Assembly (NCBI GenBank): GCA_023853785.1
Contig: JAJIRX010000500.1
Coordinates: 1,017,883-1,081,882 of the forward strand
From: Psilocybe azurescens
Lineage: Eukaryota; Basidiomycota; Agaricomycetes; Agaricales; Agrocybaceae
Reading direction: 5' to 3'
DNA length: 64,000 nucleotides
The notes under the pieces are model-generated. The model saw only the letters and a list, made by a program, of their open reading frames with translations, was not told the DNA's origin and did no database searches. The translations under genes were made by a program, and so were the position numbers. Positions within the stretch are counted from its first letter, which is position 1; the number at the start of each line of letters is the position of its first letter. Positions 33,156-46,100 of this stretch are shown here, piece by piece.

Positions 33156-35286
33156 ATGACTAGTCATGACGGATCTGAAAATGACAAGAAAGAAATTGCC
33201 GAAGGACGAACGCCAGTCCAAGTCGAGCAACTGCATTCAGACACTAGTCCCGTCCAATCGAGCCCTCCACAGTTGGGCCATGACAGGTTCTCCAAAAATG
33301 AGAAATGGTCTATCGTGATTTTCACTGCCTTCGTTGGAATTTTCAGGTAATTCACGACTAGTTCAATTGAATTTAAATCGACTTACCTTTACTTTCTTAA
33401 GTCCACTTACTGCGAATATATATTTTCCAGCCATACCTACGATCTCAAAGGCATTTAACAAATCCACTGAACTCATTAACCTGACGGTATGCCTGCATTC
33501 GATCAACCCTACTTTCACGTCATTTTGAATTATCGTCTCATATAGGTCACCATGTATATGGTCCTGCAGGGTATTGGTAAATGACATCCTCAATATAATG
33601 CATTCTCTTGTTGACTATCAGGACTTAGCCCCCATGTTATGGGGTCCAGTTTCAGATCACGTCGGCCGACGACCAATCTCTGCACTATGCCTACTGATTC
33701 TGACTTTGTCTTGCATCGGATTGGCCCTGACTCCAACTTCAGATTACTGGTTACTAATGGTGTTACGCTGCCTGCAAGCCACAGGATCGGCTAGCACGAT
33801 TGCTATTGGTAAACACTTTCTAAGGAGAGCATATGTATTATCTAAATTGTGCATTGATATGGTTAGGTGCCGGCGTTATTGGAGACATTTCCACCCGAGC
33901 AGAAAGAGGTGGCTTTGTTGGAGTATTCACGATTGGTCCAATGGTAGGCTCGCATTACAGATATGTTACTTACATTAGTCTTATGTGAGGTGATAAATAG
34001 CTAGGTCCATCCATAGGTCCTGTCATTGGTGGAGTGCTTGCGGATAAACTGGGTTGGAGGTTCGTGAAGTATATCGGAATACAACATTATTGCTTACGTC
34101 TTTGATAATAGATCCATTTTCTGGTGTCTCTGCATTGCATCAGCCGTTTGCTTCATTATCATTATACTGCGAGTGCTCTGTCTAGCTTTGAAGTGACGCC
34201 TCAGCTTATGCTGCTACACAGATTCCAGCCAGAAACCTTGCTTTCGATCTCAGCCAAAAATAAAGAGGACACTTTTCTCATATACAAACCAGTCATCCCT
34301 GTGATTGGTCGTGGACGAAGAAAGGCGGACAAGATTCCAGTAAGACCGACTCAGTCAAAGATACCTCGAAATCCATTCGGTCTATTCTTGAATCCCGACG
34401 TTGATGCTCTACTGCTAATAAGTGCACTCACTTGTGCTGTTTTCTATTCTTTCCTGGCTACGATCTCCACGCTCTTCAAAGACACGTATCCCTTTCTAAA
34501 CGAGACCACGATTGGCTTGTGCTTTTTGGCCACTGGTGGTGGTGTGTCCATTGGAAGTACTGTCATCGGACGTATTCTTGATATGGAGTACCAACGGTTC
34601 AAGAAATCCGCAGAAGCCCGCCTCTCAGGGACATCCTCGAAGCTGACTGTGAACCATGAAGAAGGCATCGCTCTCGAACAGGTGAGAAAATAAGCACAAT
34701 AACAATACTACATTTTGCTCAAATCGTGCATTTCCCTGCCAGGCCCGCCTTCGACTCTTGCCTTTCTTTTCTGTGATTCTGGGGATAACATGTGCTGGAT
34801 ATGGCTGGTGTATCCAGCGCAAGGTGAACATAGCTGCTCCTCTGATTTTGCACTTCATCGGTAAGACATTCGATTGGATTTATACTTATGACCGCTGTAC
34901 TGACTGAATATCTCAGGGGGTCTCGTCAGTATATGTATCATGAACGCAAGTTCCACCATGATGATCGATCTTGTACCAAGTCAGAGCTCCTCGGTCACCG
35001 CATGCGTGGGTACATTTCCCCTCAATTATTTTATCCAATCTCACTCGAAAGGCAGAACAACCTCATTCGCTGCATATTGAGCGCTGTCATTGTGTCGGTA
35101 ATCGAACTGATTATAAAGGCGTTAGGTACGGGGTGGACGTACGTCATCATGAGCAGCATGTCGTTTCTTTCCGTGCCTCTTATATACATTGCTATGCGGA
35201 TTGGTCCTCGTTATCGTGTCAAGCGACAGCGGCTGAAGGAAGCAGAAGAATTAGCCCGGATTGTGGAGCCTGAAGAGAGCAAATAG
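33156..35286 (+). CDS. MFS transporter, DHA1 drug:H+ antiporter type
   Basis: This is a proton-coupled major facilitator with about 12 helices, probably exporting drugs or polyamine-like compounds at the plasma membrane. The start at 33156 gives a polar cytoplasmic N-terminus of about 60 residues before TM1 (WSIVIFTAFVGIFSPLTANI). The DHA1 pattern PLTANIYFPAIPTISKAF is clear. Motif A is GPVSDHVGRRPI (33640-33690). Motif B is LRCLQATGSASTIAIG, and motif C lies around IGPMLGPSIGPVIGGVLADK. The second half contains FLNPDVDALLLISALTCAVF, ETTIGLCFLATGGGVSIGS, VILGITCAGYGWC, LVSICIMNASSTMMIDLVPS and ELIIKALGTGWTYVIMSSM. The protein ends at 35286 after a charged tail. About eight short introns. The intron at about 34160-34222 may use a non-standard GC donor. 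DHA1 assignment rests on TM1 and motif A-C wording; the substrate is unknown. Confidence 0.88.
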
Positions 35287-36840
35287 ATGTTATACGGACA
35301 TCAATACACGTAGTCTTTTGTAGACAGCTCCCTATCTAGAAAAAGAACGGCGACGAGTTTCTGAGCCATATATTTACCGTATCTGATAAAATTAGCACCA
35401 TGTCGAGTCTTAACCCTGAGGTGCAGTTGTTAGCGGGATATATTTCACCATTGCTTGCACACATGAGATTGTGCCATCAACGTTTGGCCCGGGTTGTGGA
35501 TGAGTCTGCCTTCCTGCACAGCAATCTATGCAAGGCCAGCTTGTCCCATTTTAGTAGACGGGTGTTCCCCTAGTTCAACATGGTTGTGAGATGGAGCATA
35601 TGGGCGAGTAAGTGAACAGAGTCACATTACATACCTAGGCGCGAAGAAGGCATCATTGTTCGTACCGCGATTCCTTTTAATGTCTCTGAAATAATTCAGC
35701 TGGAAACAGTGAATCCTGGGGATCAAAATGCTGAGAGAATAGACCTAAGTCCATAGTCGGAGAATGTTGTTTGAAATCAACTTCTAGGTGAGGAAGGGGT
35801 TGGAAAACTGAATGAAATTGTATAATGATTTTATTCACGCTCGTCGTATTATGTCAATGGATCTACACGTTGAGGATACTTACCAGGGATTCGAGCTTAC
35901 GATGGGTGACAAACATTGTCGTCATTTTCTCCGGCACTCAGGACCTCCTGGCCATCCTCACAATGGAAGATACAGTGATCAATAATCAAGTATCAAGCAA
36001 TAACTCTCATGACTTACACCATATATTTTTCTTAAAATCTTGCTTCACAGAATACCATGAAATTGGTGGCCCTTGTGATGCAGCTCTATGAGGTCGGTAA
36101 AGAAGATATTTGCCCATTACAGATTCATGCTATTAAGATAGACATACGGTTTTTCCTGGCTCGAGGATGTTTAATCTCCGGGAAGCCCTGTAACAGACAA
36201 TGGCACACCCGGCATCACCCATTATGTTCAATGAGAGGAGCTGAGATGGACCTTCATCTGAATGCTGATGGTGACACAGTCATCCTCGAGCAACAGCCTT
36301 CTTGTCACAATCTAATTCAACTTTCCTCCGAGCCGACTATCTGTGTAGTGTGGGTGTCCCAGAGAGGAAAAAGAAGACCATGAAAGAAAAAGAAAAAGGG
36401 AACAAGCGCGTTTGACAGGTCAAATATAAGATAAACTGTTAAGTATCATAATCGGATCCGAGTTGGAACTCCGATTTAGTGCAGTTCGGGAAGCTCCCAA
36501 GAAGCTCCAGGACAAATCAGCCAGTCTGTCCATGAAAGATCTAACTTGATTGCCCTATTATATCATCTCAACTTCTTTCCCGTCAGTAAATACTTAAGCA
36601 GTTCTGTCAGTTGAAGGGCGTTCATGCATCATGTCCGAATCGGAATTTGGTCAAGTCCGAAACGGGGCCTAAGCCAGAACCCCACTTGTTCAGTGTAGGT
36701 AGCTTCAAAGAGTAGAAGCTTTGAAGCTTGCTACCAATTGAGGATCATTGCTGGAGACGTTTCTGGCGCGATACCGCGCCAATTTGGGGAGGTCAGAGTG
36801 GACGATTCAGAGGCAAATCTGGAGGACGATTATTTCGGGG

Positions 36841-36860
36841 TCGATTCTGATCAGAATCGA
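36841..36860. repeat. Perfect 20-bp palindrome
   Basis: TCGATTCTGATCAGAATCGA equals its own reverse complement. The half-site CGATTCTG recurs with its inverse at 37155-37173. Confidence 0.85.
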
Positions 36861-37154
36861 GTTTACATCGGGGGTTTGCGGAAAAGCGGACCCTGGACAG
36901 TAGTAACAGCCTTCTATCATGCCTAAAATGGGCAAAAGCATCCAGAAAATACCGTTGTGAGAAGTGTAATATCGTATACTACTCCATGGCAGATGAAGTA
37001 TGTCAGATAACAGCACTGGGCTATTAGCAGTAGGTTTTTTATGACAAAACATATATAGTTTTAGAGAGGATATGAAGTGTACAGGCTATTGCGAATCGAG
37101 TTCGAAGCGGATTTTTACAGAAGGGTGCGTCAGAGTTCGAACCCGATTCTGAGA

Positions 37155-37173
37155 CGATTCTGAGGCAGAATCG
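37155..37173. repeat. Inverted repeat CGATTCTG-AGG-CAGAATCG
   Basis: The 8-bp arms are the same as in the 20-bp palindrome at 36841, here with a 3-bp spacer instead of 2 bp. A further CGATTCTG half-site lies just upstream, at 37144. Confidence 0.8.
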
Positions 37174-37494
37174 GAGTCAGAAGCGACAGTGAATCGCCAC
37201 CTGAATTGCCTCTGAATATGGCGGCCTTTTTTGCTACTAGCAACAAAAAAAAAAGGATGCAGTAGTACTGCAGGTGGTAATACGACGAAAGCGCGATTCA
37301 CATTCGGCAGCCTTCAAATTGCGGTCCATTTTGCAAGCATGAATTCGACAGTCTAATCCTTGATTCTGGCTCACTCCACTTAACTTTGAAGCGCCTTATC
37401 TCGTCTGGTCCCTGATATGTGGCGAAAACCGCACGCCACGGTCCACTATCATTACATCTTCTCATTGGTGTCCGAAATGTGGCGCACCAACGAG

Positions 37495-37690
37495 TGTAGC
37501 GGTCTGGGTTTCCCGCTATCATATTAAGTCCACGGCCGCCCCAGGAAACATGTACTGGAGTAACGGGTGTGACGATCTGAGAGTTGTAACGTCGAAGCCT
37601 GACTTGGTTCAGACTTATCTCGGGACAGATAGTCCAACGGTTGTGCCGTGTGCAATTCCGGCATGTTCCATTTTAGGCAGAAACGTTACA
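37495..37690. repeat. 196-bp direct repeat, copy 1
   Basis: This is identical by eye to 37776-37971, offset 281 bp, with 85 bp of unique sequence between. The block begins TGTAGCGGTCTGGG and ends GCAGAAACGTTACA. One frame is open through each copy (CDDLRVVTSKPDLVQTYLG) but resembles no family I know. Confidence 0.9.
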
Positions 37691-37775
37691 TTTGGTGGAA
37701 CAAGAGCGAATGCGTTCGAACCACGGCAAACGAGAATGTTTGTGATTGACCCATGCCTCAATCAGGATGGGGGTA

Positions 37776-37971
37776 TGTAGCGGTCTGGGTTTCCCGCTAT
37801 CATATTAAGTCCACGGCCGCCCCAGGAAACATGTACTGGAGTAACGGGTGTGACGATCTGAGAGTTGTAACGTCGAAGCCTGACTTGGTTCAGACTTATC
37901 TCGGGACAGATAGTCCAACGGTTGTGCCGTGTGCAATTCCGGCATGTTCCATTTTAGGCAGAAACGTTACA
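37776..37971. repeat. 196-bp direct repeat, copy 2
   Basis: This is the second identical copy of the 37495-37690 block. Absence of differences implies a recent duplication, gene conversion or an assembly artefact. Confidence 0.9.
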
Positions 37972-38585
37972 ACGAGTTACTACTTCACTGTTTCAATGCC
38001 TTTCATTGCCATTTATGGATTGCTTTATTCTGGTGCGTAATACCCGTTCAGGCGATTTGCCGTTGGTACAACGTCCATCATCTCTGGAAAGAGGGTGATG
38101 CTGCGTAGGTAGTACCCATATGCACCTCAGCCACCACTGCGGCTATACTGCGTTGTCCCTGCGATCTAAGCGTATCGCACTCTAACAGCGTTGTACTATT
38201 TGGAAATGAAGTGAGAGTATGCCAGTATTATTATTAGAATCACTATTAACCGAGAAGACTAGTTTGATGTTCTTGTCTGGAGGTGGGTAAATTTTAATAA
38301 AGAAATTGACATCGAACATAGAACGCGTAAAAGGTGGGATCGTGTGCGCTGTACGGAACGAGAAACTACCGACCTCAAAGAGTGATATTGCCATGGGGTT
38401 GAAACGTAATAAAGAGCTTCCAAATTTAACTGAGAATGTTCAGTGTCAAGATAGAAGTGACTTCAATTATACTTGCAAAGTACATCATCCATCTATTTTG
38501 GTCAACACAGATGCTTCTCGGGAATGTAAGACTACTTAAGCCACACGACCCACCGCAGACAAAAAGCTCGGCGCCCTCATTCGAC
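37972..38585. other. Spacer upstream of the phosphatase
   Basis: This 0.6-kb region presumably contains the phosphatase promoter. There is no supported gene. Confidence 0.45.
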
Positions 38586-40734
38586 ATGTTCAGCCTCATT
38601 CTGTTCGCCTTGCTCAACTTGGTACCCCACGTTGTTGGGCAACCTGCTTCAACTTTTGCAGGGTCAACAACAACCGCTGTATTTCCCCCTCCCAATGCCG
38701 GTATTGCAGCCACCAACACGAACTTTCCGGATGGTTCTGAAGTAGGCTTTGCTGGCCCAACGAGAAGTAAGCCACGATTGAAATTAGTTTTCGTCGATGC
38801 GTGAGGCTCATCCGCATCTTTAATCTAGCTGGCGACGAGGCAGGCGCTATAGCCACTGCTCCCGTGATCGCCAAAGTGGACAGTCACTTCCCATTAATTA
38901 ATGGCGGAGCAGAGGACGCCAAGAAAAACGATCCCTTCGATGTCTTGTTACACCTTGGAAATCTCAGCCCTTTCCAATCAGTACCGTCTTCCAGCTTTGG
39001 GTTACCAGACGCGTCTCCTGTCATTCCGCAAGGCTGCGAGATCGTGCAAGCTTACCTTATTCACCGTCATGGAGCGCGTTATCCCACCGCCGATAGTGGA
39101 CCTCCCGATTTTGCAGCCAAGATCAATGCTGCTGCCACAGGCGCTGGTTTTTCGGCAACAGGAGACCTCACCTTCTTGAACACCTGGACCTATAAGCTTG
39201 GCGGTGAAATCTTGACTCCATTTGGGCGCTCACAACTGTAAGACCCTATATTTTGATACCATAGTCAAGTTGGTCACCAATACGTTTCGCATCCAGGTTC
39301 AATTTGGGTGTCGGATTTCGAGTCAAATACGGTATGGAAAATCATCCCTTATATTTTTAACAGCCGATACTAACTAAAAACAATTAGGCCAATTGCTCAA
39401 AGCTTTCAAGAACTTGCCTGTCTTCCGCACGACCTCTGAAGGTAAATCCTAGTACTCAAATGCTGTCTAGCGCGAGCCTAAATGCTTGATTCTAGCTCGG
39501 ATGCTTGATTCAGCGTGCGTATGCTCAGCATCTTCTAATATTATGACCTGATTTTTCCGCTTTCCAGTCTTCATTTTGCTGCAGGATTCTTTGGTGTTCA
39601 AAAGTATCAGGACAGTTATCACCAACTTATCACGATTGAACATCAAGGGGATCAAAACAATACTCTTGCCCCTTACGAAACCTGTGTCAACGGTCTCAAT
39701 GATATCTCACTATTCGGTAACGTTCAAAGCGGAAAATGGGCTCAGATTTATCTTGCACCTGCAGTGAAGAGGTTGAATAAGAACCTCCAAGGACTTGAGC
39801 TTAACGTAACAGACTTATTTGCAATGCAGCAGCTTTGCGCTTTTGAGGTACATTCCATATTTTATTGATTCAGAAGCTAGTTATTGATTGTGACAACCAG
39901 ACTGTCGCTCTTGGATATTCCGCGTTCTGTGATCTGTTCACTGAAGATGAATGGAAAGCATTCGAATATCAGAGCGGTAATGTCCATTTACATTCTTGCT
40001 TCTGTCTGACTTATGCTGAAGGGAAATTCTAATTAGATCTTCAATTTTGGTATTCATTTGGTCCTGGAAATCCGGCATCTAGTGCAATGGGCATCGGCTA
40101 CGTTCAAGAACTCGTTTCACGACTTACGCAAACACGCATCACTACTTTCGATACCACGGTCAATGCCTCGATTGTGACGAGCGACATCCTTTTCCCCTTG
40201 GACCAGCCTATTTATGTTGACGCAACTCACGATACCATTCTCACTGCCAGTAAGTACCCCCATAGCTTTATTTTTGCATATATGTTAAAATCCCCCAGTC
40301 TTCACTGCCATGAATTTCACGACCCTGGCTGCAAACGGCCCATTGCCCACGGATCGCATTCCCAAGAATCAGGTGAAGGCGCTTTATTTTCATTTTTACG
40401 AACAATCATTTGACACATGAGCTAGACGTTCTTCGCAAACCAACTCGCTCCCTTTGCCTCTAATGTTGTCGGACAAGTCCTGTCATGCCCTGCTTCGACT
40501 AAGCCAACACACATTCGCTGGGTAATCAACGACGGTGTCGTTCCTTTGACTGGTATCAAGGGCTGCAAGGAAGACAAAAACGGGTTGTGCGAACTGGACA
40601 CCTTTATTGCTGGGATGAAACAGCGTATCGCCGAGGTCGATTTCAACTTTGACTGTTTCGCCAACTACACTATCCCAATTCCAGACAACATTGTCGATGG
40701 TCAATTCCCTCAGAACTTGAAGAATAAGAAATAG
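38586..40734 (+). CDS. Secreted histidine acid phosphatase (phytase-like)
   Basis: Histidine acid phosphatases hydrolyse phosphomonoesters, including phytate in the phytase branch. The start at 38586 gives the signal peptide MFSLILFALLNLVPHVVG. The catalytic motif is LIHRHGARYPTADSG (39058-39102), with the nucleophilic His in R-H-G-x-R. Further family segments are LTFLNTWTYKLGGEILTPFG, LFNLGVGFRVKYG, FRTTSE, ARMLDSALHFAAGFFG and CAFETVALGYSAFCDLFTED. The proton-donor motif is VDATHDTILTA (40215-40250), with the H-D pair. The C-terminus has Cys-rich spacing (IKGCKEDKNGLCELDTFIAG) and several N-x-S/T sites. About eight introns, including a 20-nt exon at about 39495-39513. Close wording to fungal phytases suggests phytate or general phosphate scavenging. 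It is about 540 residues, normal for the family, and I see no frame break. Confidence 0.9.
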
Positions 40735-43195
40735 TAGTAATGCACCGACGTAGTGGTAACTCGATGAGTAGCGAAGTCTTGAAATTCTTTGAAGTGAATG
40801 CATATTACTTTATAGAATTTGGTGTGATCTCGCCGTGCGGTACAGGTCCTTCTCTGAGGTAACGGAGGTATCGCCGTCTGTATATCTTTTCTCTCATCAG
40901 GGGCTTACATCTCGCTGCTCACCAGAGATTTAAGGTCTTATAAATAGTCCTTAGATGGACAAACCAATTCGTGATCTCAAACACATTGCATTCCTTTGAA
41001 GAACGTATACAAATAATGGACAAATAAACTTGCTGTACTACAACTTTAACGTCTGTCGTTTCGTGAATAATGCCCGTCTTGGTATTGATCCTTGAATACG
41101 GCCTGGGGGACCAGGACGTGATTTGTCGGTCCCTTATGGGCCATAGGTTCCACAAAAGCAATACGGCTCAGACTCCACCAACCCATCTGATGGCAGCCGT
41201 TTCACCTTATATCTTGTCTGTCGGTCCTGGCCCTGGACCAACGATTGCTTATGCGTGTGCGTCGGGTAATACGGCTCGCCGTGGTTCGAGATGGAGAATT
41301 TACCCGGACGCGTTGGGGAATTAAACACGCCGTTATGAGTTGACCCATAAGCTGTAGAGACCAACACGGACGGGAGTGACCTGCTATGCGTTCTCCGACG
41401 CGTATTTTTGTGCCCCTACCGAAGTAGGGGTGGTACGAGTTTGTCAAACTTTGACGCTTCGTCGAACTCTATAGTTGACTATGTATCAATGACGAATTTA
41501 GAGCATAGGCTGAACAAGTAATCACCGTGTGCAGCAAATGATGCTGCTGCTGTTCAGCAGGAATACAGTGGCCGTTTAGGGCGTATGAACGGAAAGCTGG
41601 GTACACTTGGTACCCAGACGAAGAGCCCACAGGGAGGACGTTCGCAGTTCGTGCGACAAGAAAATAATTCGGCTGAAAAAGATTCTGAGAGTTCTCTGGA
41701 GTCCAGTTTGGAGCAATGACCCTCCAAATGCATGGTGAGTTGATAGGAGACTCGAAATGTAAATGTAGGTGTTGCTGGTGATAGTGAAGCTGGGGAAGCG
41801 GGTTGATGATGTTCAACGGTGAGTTTTTGGTCGTATTTATACTGTTTCTCCAAGACTTTAGATGAGCTGTCCGTGCCGCTGCCAAGACAGGGCAGCTGTT
41901 CGTAAGAGGTCTTCTCCTCATTCTCTTTTCCTTCTCTAATAACAATGACAGGGATGATATCCAGAGAAAAGCTGGTACTCTGTCTCGCAATGCACAAAGG
42001 AAAGAACAGCCAAGAACTGAGTACCACATTTAGCATTCATGAGGCCAAGGCCAGCAAAGTCCTGGCCAAAGCGACCATTGTTTCTGGCCATAGACAGATC
42101 TAGACGAGTCCATCCCAATGAGACCACAGGCCGGCAACGACAGCAATGACCCACATCCATACTCAGGTCCAGAGACTCTCGTGTCATATCAACCTTTTAT
42201 TGACAACAAGGCTGGTTGATTGTCAGTGCTACTATGAAAAAGGAAACTCACCTTCTTGGCCTCTCGCAAAGCGTGCAATTCACTGGACAACAAGCACGTC
42301 CAAACTTCACACAAATTGAAGGGTTCGGATGTGTACCCGGCCGGGAGGCCGAGATATCTGGGCCAGGCCAGCTCTAGATGTCCCCAATAGGCACGCTTGG
42401 GTTGACAAGCATGATTTTCAAGTTCGGGATAATATGCAAGTACTCGTATTGCGCGTTGCAGTACGCGACTCAGTGCGAAACTTCCAAGTTTCCACAATCT
42501 GAGATTGTACTGATGGGTGAGATTGTACTGATGGGTGACATTCAAACTATTACCCAGAGTGGTTTGAGAAAGAAATAAAATCTTGAAACAAGTTAACAAA
42601 GAGAGACTAACTTTGGACGCCATTGAGTCTTGACCTTGCTTAGACCTTGACCATGCGTACACCAGGCTGCGTCCGTGACTCATGAGACGCGATCGCACCT
42701 GCCCTAAACCCTTCACGTGATTACAACGGACTTGGGCGTTGAAAACCAAAATTGTGAAATTCAAATGGCACTGGTTAGCCCATTGAGCGAGTCACTTCTG
42801 TGGCGTTCATTCATATCCCTTCAGGTAATATATATAGTACAGATACTCTCTCAACATGTTTTCTTGTTCAAGATCTGGAATTCCTAGAGGGATGATCGAC
42901 TAAAAATGCCATTAAGCGCCCACCAAGCTCATCGACCTTCACTTACAAGACTCGAAGCAAATGCAGAAGTTTTTAAAGAAATCAAAGTCAAAATGACACA
43001 CACGTCTCATCTGAATCCTCGATGTAAATTCCCAAATCCGAAAAATCTGTTTTCTCCCGTTTTCCTTCGTACACATGTCTATAGTCTAACCACAGAATAA
43101 TAAAAATGTACTGCCAACATCCCTCGGGCACCCATTCCATGTTACCATTTACATTCGTCAGCGAATCCAGCTTAAAAGAAAGAAAAAATGACTAA
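40735..43195. other. 2.4-kb region without a supported gene
   Basis: Long but unrelated frames overlap on the minus strand at 41469-42029, 41554-42036 and 42189-42764. None has a recognised domain, a signal peptide or a convincing splice connection, and the two at 41.5-42.0 kb occupy different frames of the same DNA. A transcribed unknown gene at 42189-42764 cannot be excluded. Confidence 0.4.
42501..42536. repeat. 18-bp tandem duplication
   Basis: GAGATTGTACTGATGGGT occurs twice head to tail (42501-42518 and 42519-42536). It keeps a minus-strand frame open and would encode a repeated THQYNL. Confidence 0.8.
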
Positions 43196-46100
43196 TCAAA
43201 GCGCATCCGGAGAGATATCTCCAAGCGTGTTCAACTCCCAATTGTCAAAGTTGCTGACCGCGCTGAACCCACTGACAGATTTTGCGTCGTCGCCAAACTC
43301 AGACCTCGAGTCGATCGTGTCCTAAAGTGATATATATCATTCAATCAATAAAACAGAGAAAGAGAGAGAGAGGGAGGAGACGTACATCAAAGTAATGGCG
43401 CAACACACTCCTCGGGGCTATAAACCAATCCAATTAGAAAAAAATCCTGAGAAAAAAGGAGAGGAGGCACAAGAAAAGACGTACTCCTAGGCGTCTTGGG
43501 CAGCCTACAGCTAACTCCGCTCTGCAGAATATGATACGCCACAAGTCCACTCCACCCAGTCTGATGACTTGCTCCCAATCCTTTTCCACTATCCGCATGG
43601 AAGAACTAAGAAGGGCACGTTTCATAACATCCAATCAGTCACCTCCTTTACACAAAAAAACAATAAGAGAAAAACTCAACACACCTCATAAAACCACACA
43701 TAATCTCTAAAATGCGGATCATAATCCAACTTATTGTTACCGCCATTCGTGGCCCTCCGTCCCTCCGCGTCCCGCCCAAAGATATGTATAATCCGATGCT
43801 GGATCTCCTCGGCCACCGAGACGAGGTTCATGTAGTCCCCGGAGCCCGTGGGGCATTCGACTTGGAGGTCGTCCCCGTAGTATTGGTAGAACCGCTGGAG
43901 GGACTCGATGAGGAGGAAGTTGGTTGCTAGCCCTGAAAGGAAGAAATGCCGAGGAGTGGAGGGGAGGGAGTTGGATGAGATAAGAGAGAAAAGAAAGAGG
44001 GGGAGAACGCACAAATAGGACCGCGCCAATTCGAGTTCCCGCCAAACATCCCAGACTGCGAATCACCAGGCCAATACCCCACTTCATACCTCTGCCCATG
44101 CACATCGATACCCCAAGGATGCTCCTGGTGCAACTTGGACAATCTGTAGCCAACAATAAATAGAAAGGGAAATGAATTGGACAGTCGCGTGATTGAGTAA
44201 ACGATGGTTTGCATTATGAGGATAACGAGGGAAAACGACACATACGATCGAATGCCATGCTCGCTCAAAAACTCATTCTCATCCAACATCTTCTCCAATA
44301 TCTTCACCAACCTTTCCTTACTAGCAAGTGCCAAAAGCCTTCTCTGTTCCTTGCCTCCCACTAGCACAAAAATAATCATCAGCATCAACAACTCACCTCA
44401 AGGCACACATAAAACAAAACAAAAAAGGAACGAAAATGGTAATAACGAGCAAGAACAAAAAACCACCCACTCACCTTTCATATTCGCCATATTCCTCCCC
44501 GCTGCCCCGGGCCTATTATCAATAAACCATTCCATCCTCTTCTTGAACCCGGGGAACCTATTCAATACCGCGGGCTCGAGCACCAGCGTTCCGTAGAGCG
44601 GTATCAACCCGACGAGCGAGCGCACGGGCAGCTGGATGGAGTGCCCCGGCCCGAAAGACGATGGCGTCGTAGTACATCCCGTCCGCCTCGTTCCAGAGCG
44701 AGCGCGAGGAGTCGCCACCGCCGGCGTCGTACGTCATGGCGTCTGCTATGAATATGAAGTGCTGCGTGATGTGATGGTAAGTAAGTAAGTAGCAGGGGAT
44801 AGAAATAGGAACCACCCCGCACCTCAAAAAACTTGCTCGCAATATCCTCATAAACCGGATTATGCTTCGCAAGCTCCAGCGCAATGCTCAGCATATTCAA
44901 ACAGTAGAACGCCATCCACGCCGTGCCGTCCGCCTGCCTGAGATTCCCGCCCGTCGGGAGCGGCTCGCTCCTATTGAACGCGCCAATGTTATCCAGCCCC
45001 AAGAAGCCGCCCTCAAACACGCCATTGCCCTCCGTGTCCTTCCTGTTCACCCACCACGTGAAATTCAGCAAGAGCTTTTGGAACACGCGCTCGAGGAACG
45101 CGAGGTCCTCGCGCCCGCCGTGCAGCTTGCGCTCGATCTTGAAGATGCGGAATGTGGCCCACGCGTGCACGGGCGGGTTCACGTCCGAGAAGTTCCACTC
45201 GTATGCGGGGGATCTGGCCGTCGGGCTTCATGTACCATTCGCGCGTGAGCAGGTCGAGTTGCTTTTTGGCGAAGGCGGGGTCGACGACGGCGAGTGGGAT
45301 GCAGTGGAACGCTGTGTCCCATGCTGCGAAGAACGGGTATTCCCATCTAGTAGGTGAATAGGTTATTTAGATTCTGTTCAATGAAAGCAGAATAAACGAA
45401 CTTGTCAGGCATCGACAAAATATCCTCAATATGCATATGCTTCCACTCCCTATTCCTGATAAACTTCCTGTTCGGCGGGGAGGTGGCTGCGCCGGGTCGC
45501 CCTCCATCCACTCCTTCTGCACAAATCGATAATACTGCTTCGTCCACAGCATGCCCCCAAACGCCTGCCGCATGATCTGCTTCAGGTCGTCGCTGATCGG
45601 CCCAAACACGAAGCTCGAGTAGAACTCGTCTGCTTCTTGACGGCGCTCCTCGACCGCGTCGTCGAACGCGACTTCGTCCTCGAGCGTCACGTCGTGCGAG
45701 ATCCGCGCGGGTGTGAGCTTAAGGCGCGCGACTGCGCACCCGCCGTGGCCGGGGACGTTGGCGAAGGTGTAGTGCGCCGCGGCCTTGGTGCCCTTCATCT
45801 CCGGGTTCACGAACGACGGCGTCAGCGGGAAGGGCGTGCACGGGCCCTCCTCCGGTACCTCAGGGCGCTCGTTGCCGAAGAGCGACGCCGTCCGCGAGCG
45901 TATCCGCGGCGAGAAGAAGCCCTCCGGTTGCGATTCCGACGCAGGCGGGCGATGCGAGGGGATAATATGGTCGTGGAACGCGTCCTTCACATACAGACTC
46001 TCGTTCGTCCCGCCGTACAACCTGCTGAAATTCGTGTTGTTATCCGTGAACATCAGATCCGGCTGCACCGCGTCGCTCTCCGGGTCGACTTCAAAGTCAT

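Larger units (their letters stand above)
35287..37494. other. 2.2-kb gene-free region rich in CGATTCTG-type motifs
   Basis: I see no supported gene. Frames at 35825-36091 and 36057-36383 are unconserved. From about 36450 to 37330 the sequence is dotted with CGATTCT/AGAATCG and TCCGA/TCGGA words, including the two palindromes listed separately. These may be remnants of a repetitive element. Confidence 0.45.

Noticed and set aside
37133..37148. GTTCGAACCC resembling a tRNA T-arm
   Set aside because: No acceptor or anticodon stem can be drawn around it; it belongs to the CGATTCTG motif cluster.
41469..42764. Overlapping minus-strand frames of up to 191 codons
   Set aside because: No family resemblance, two competing frames over the same DNA and no splice logic; mentioned only as an unexplained region.
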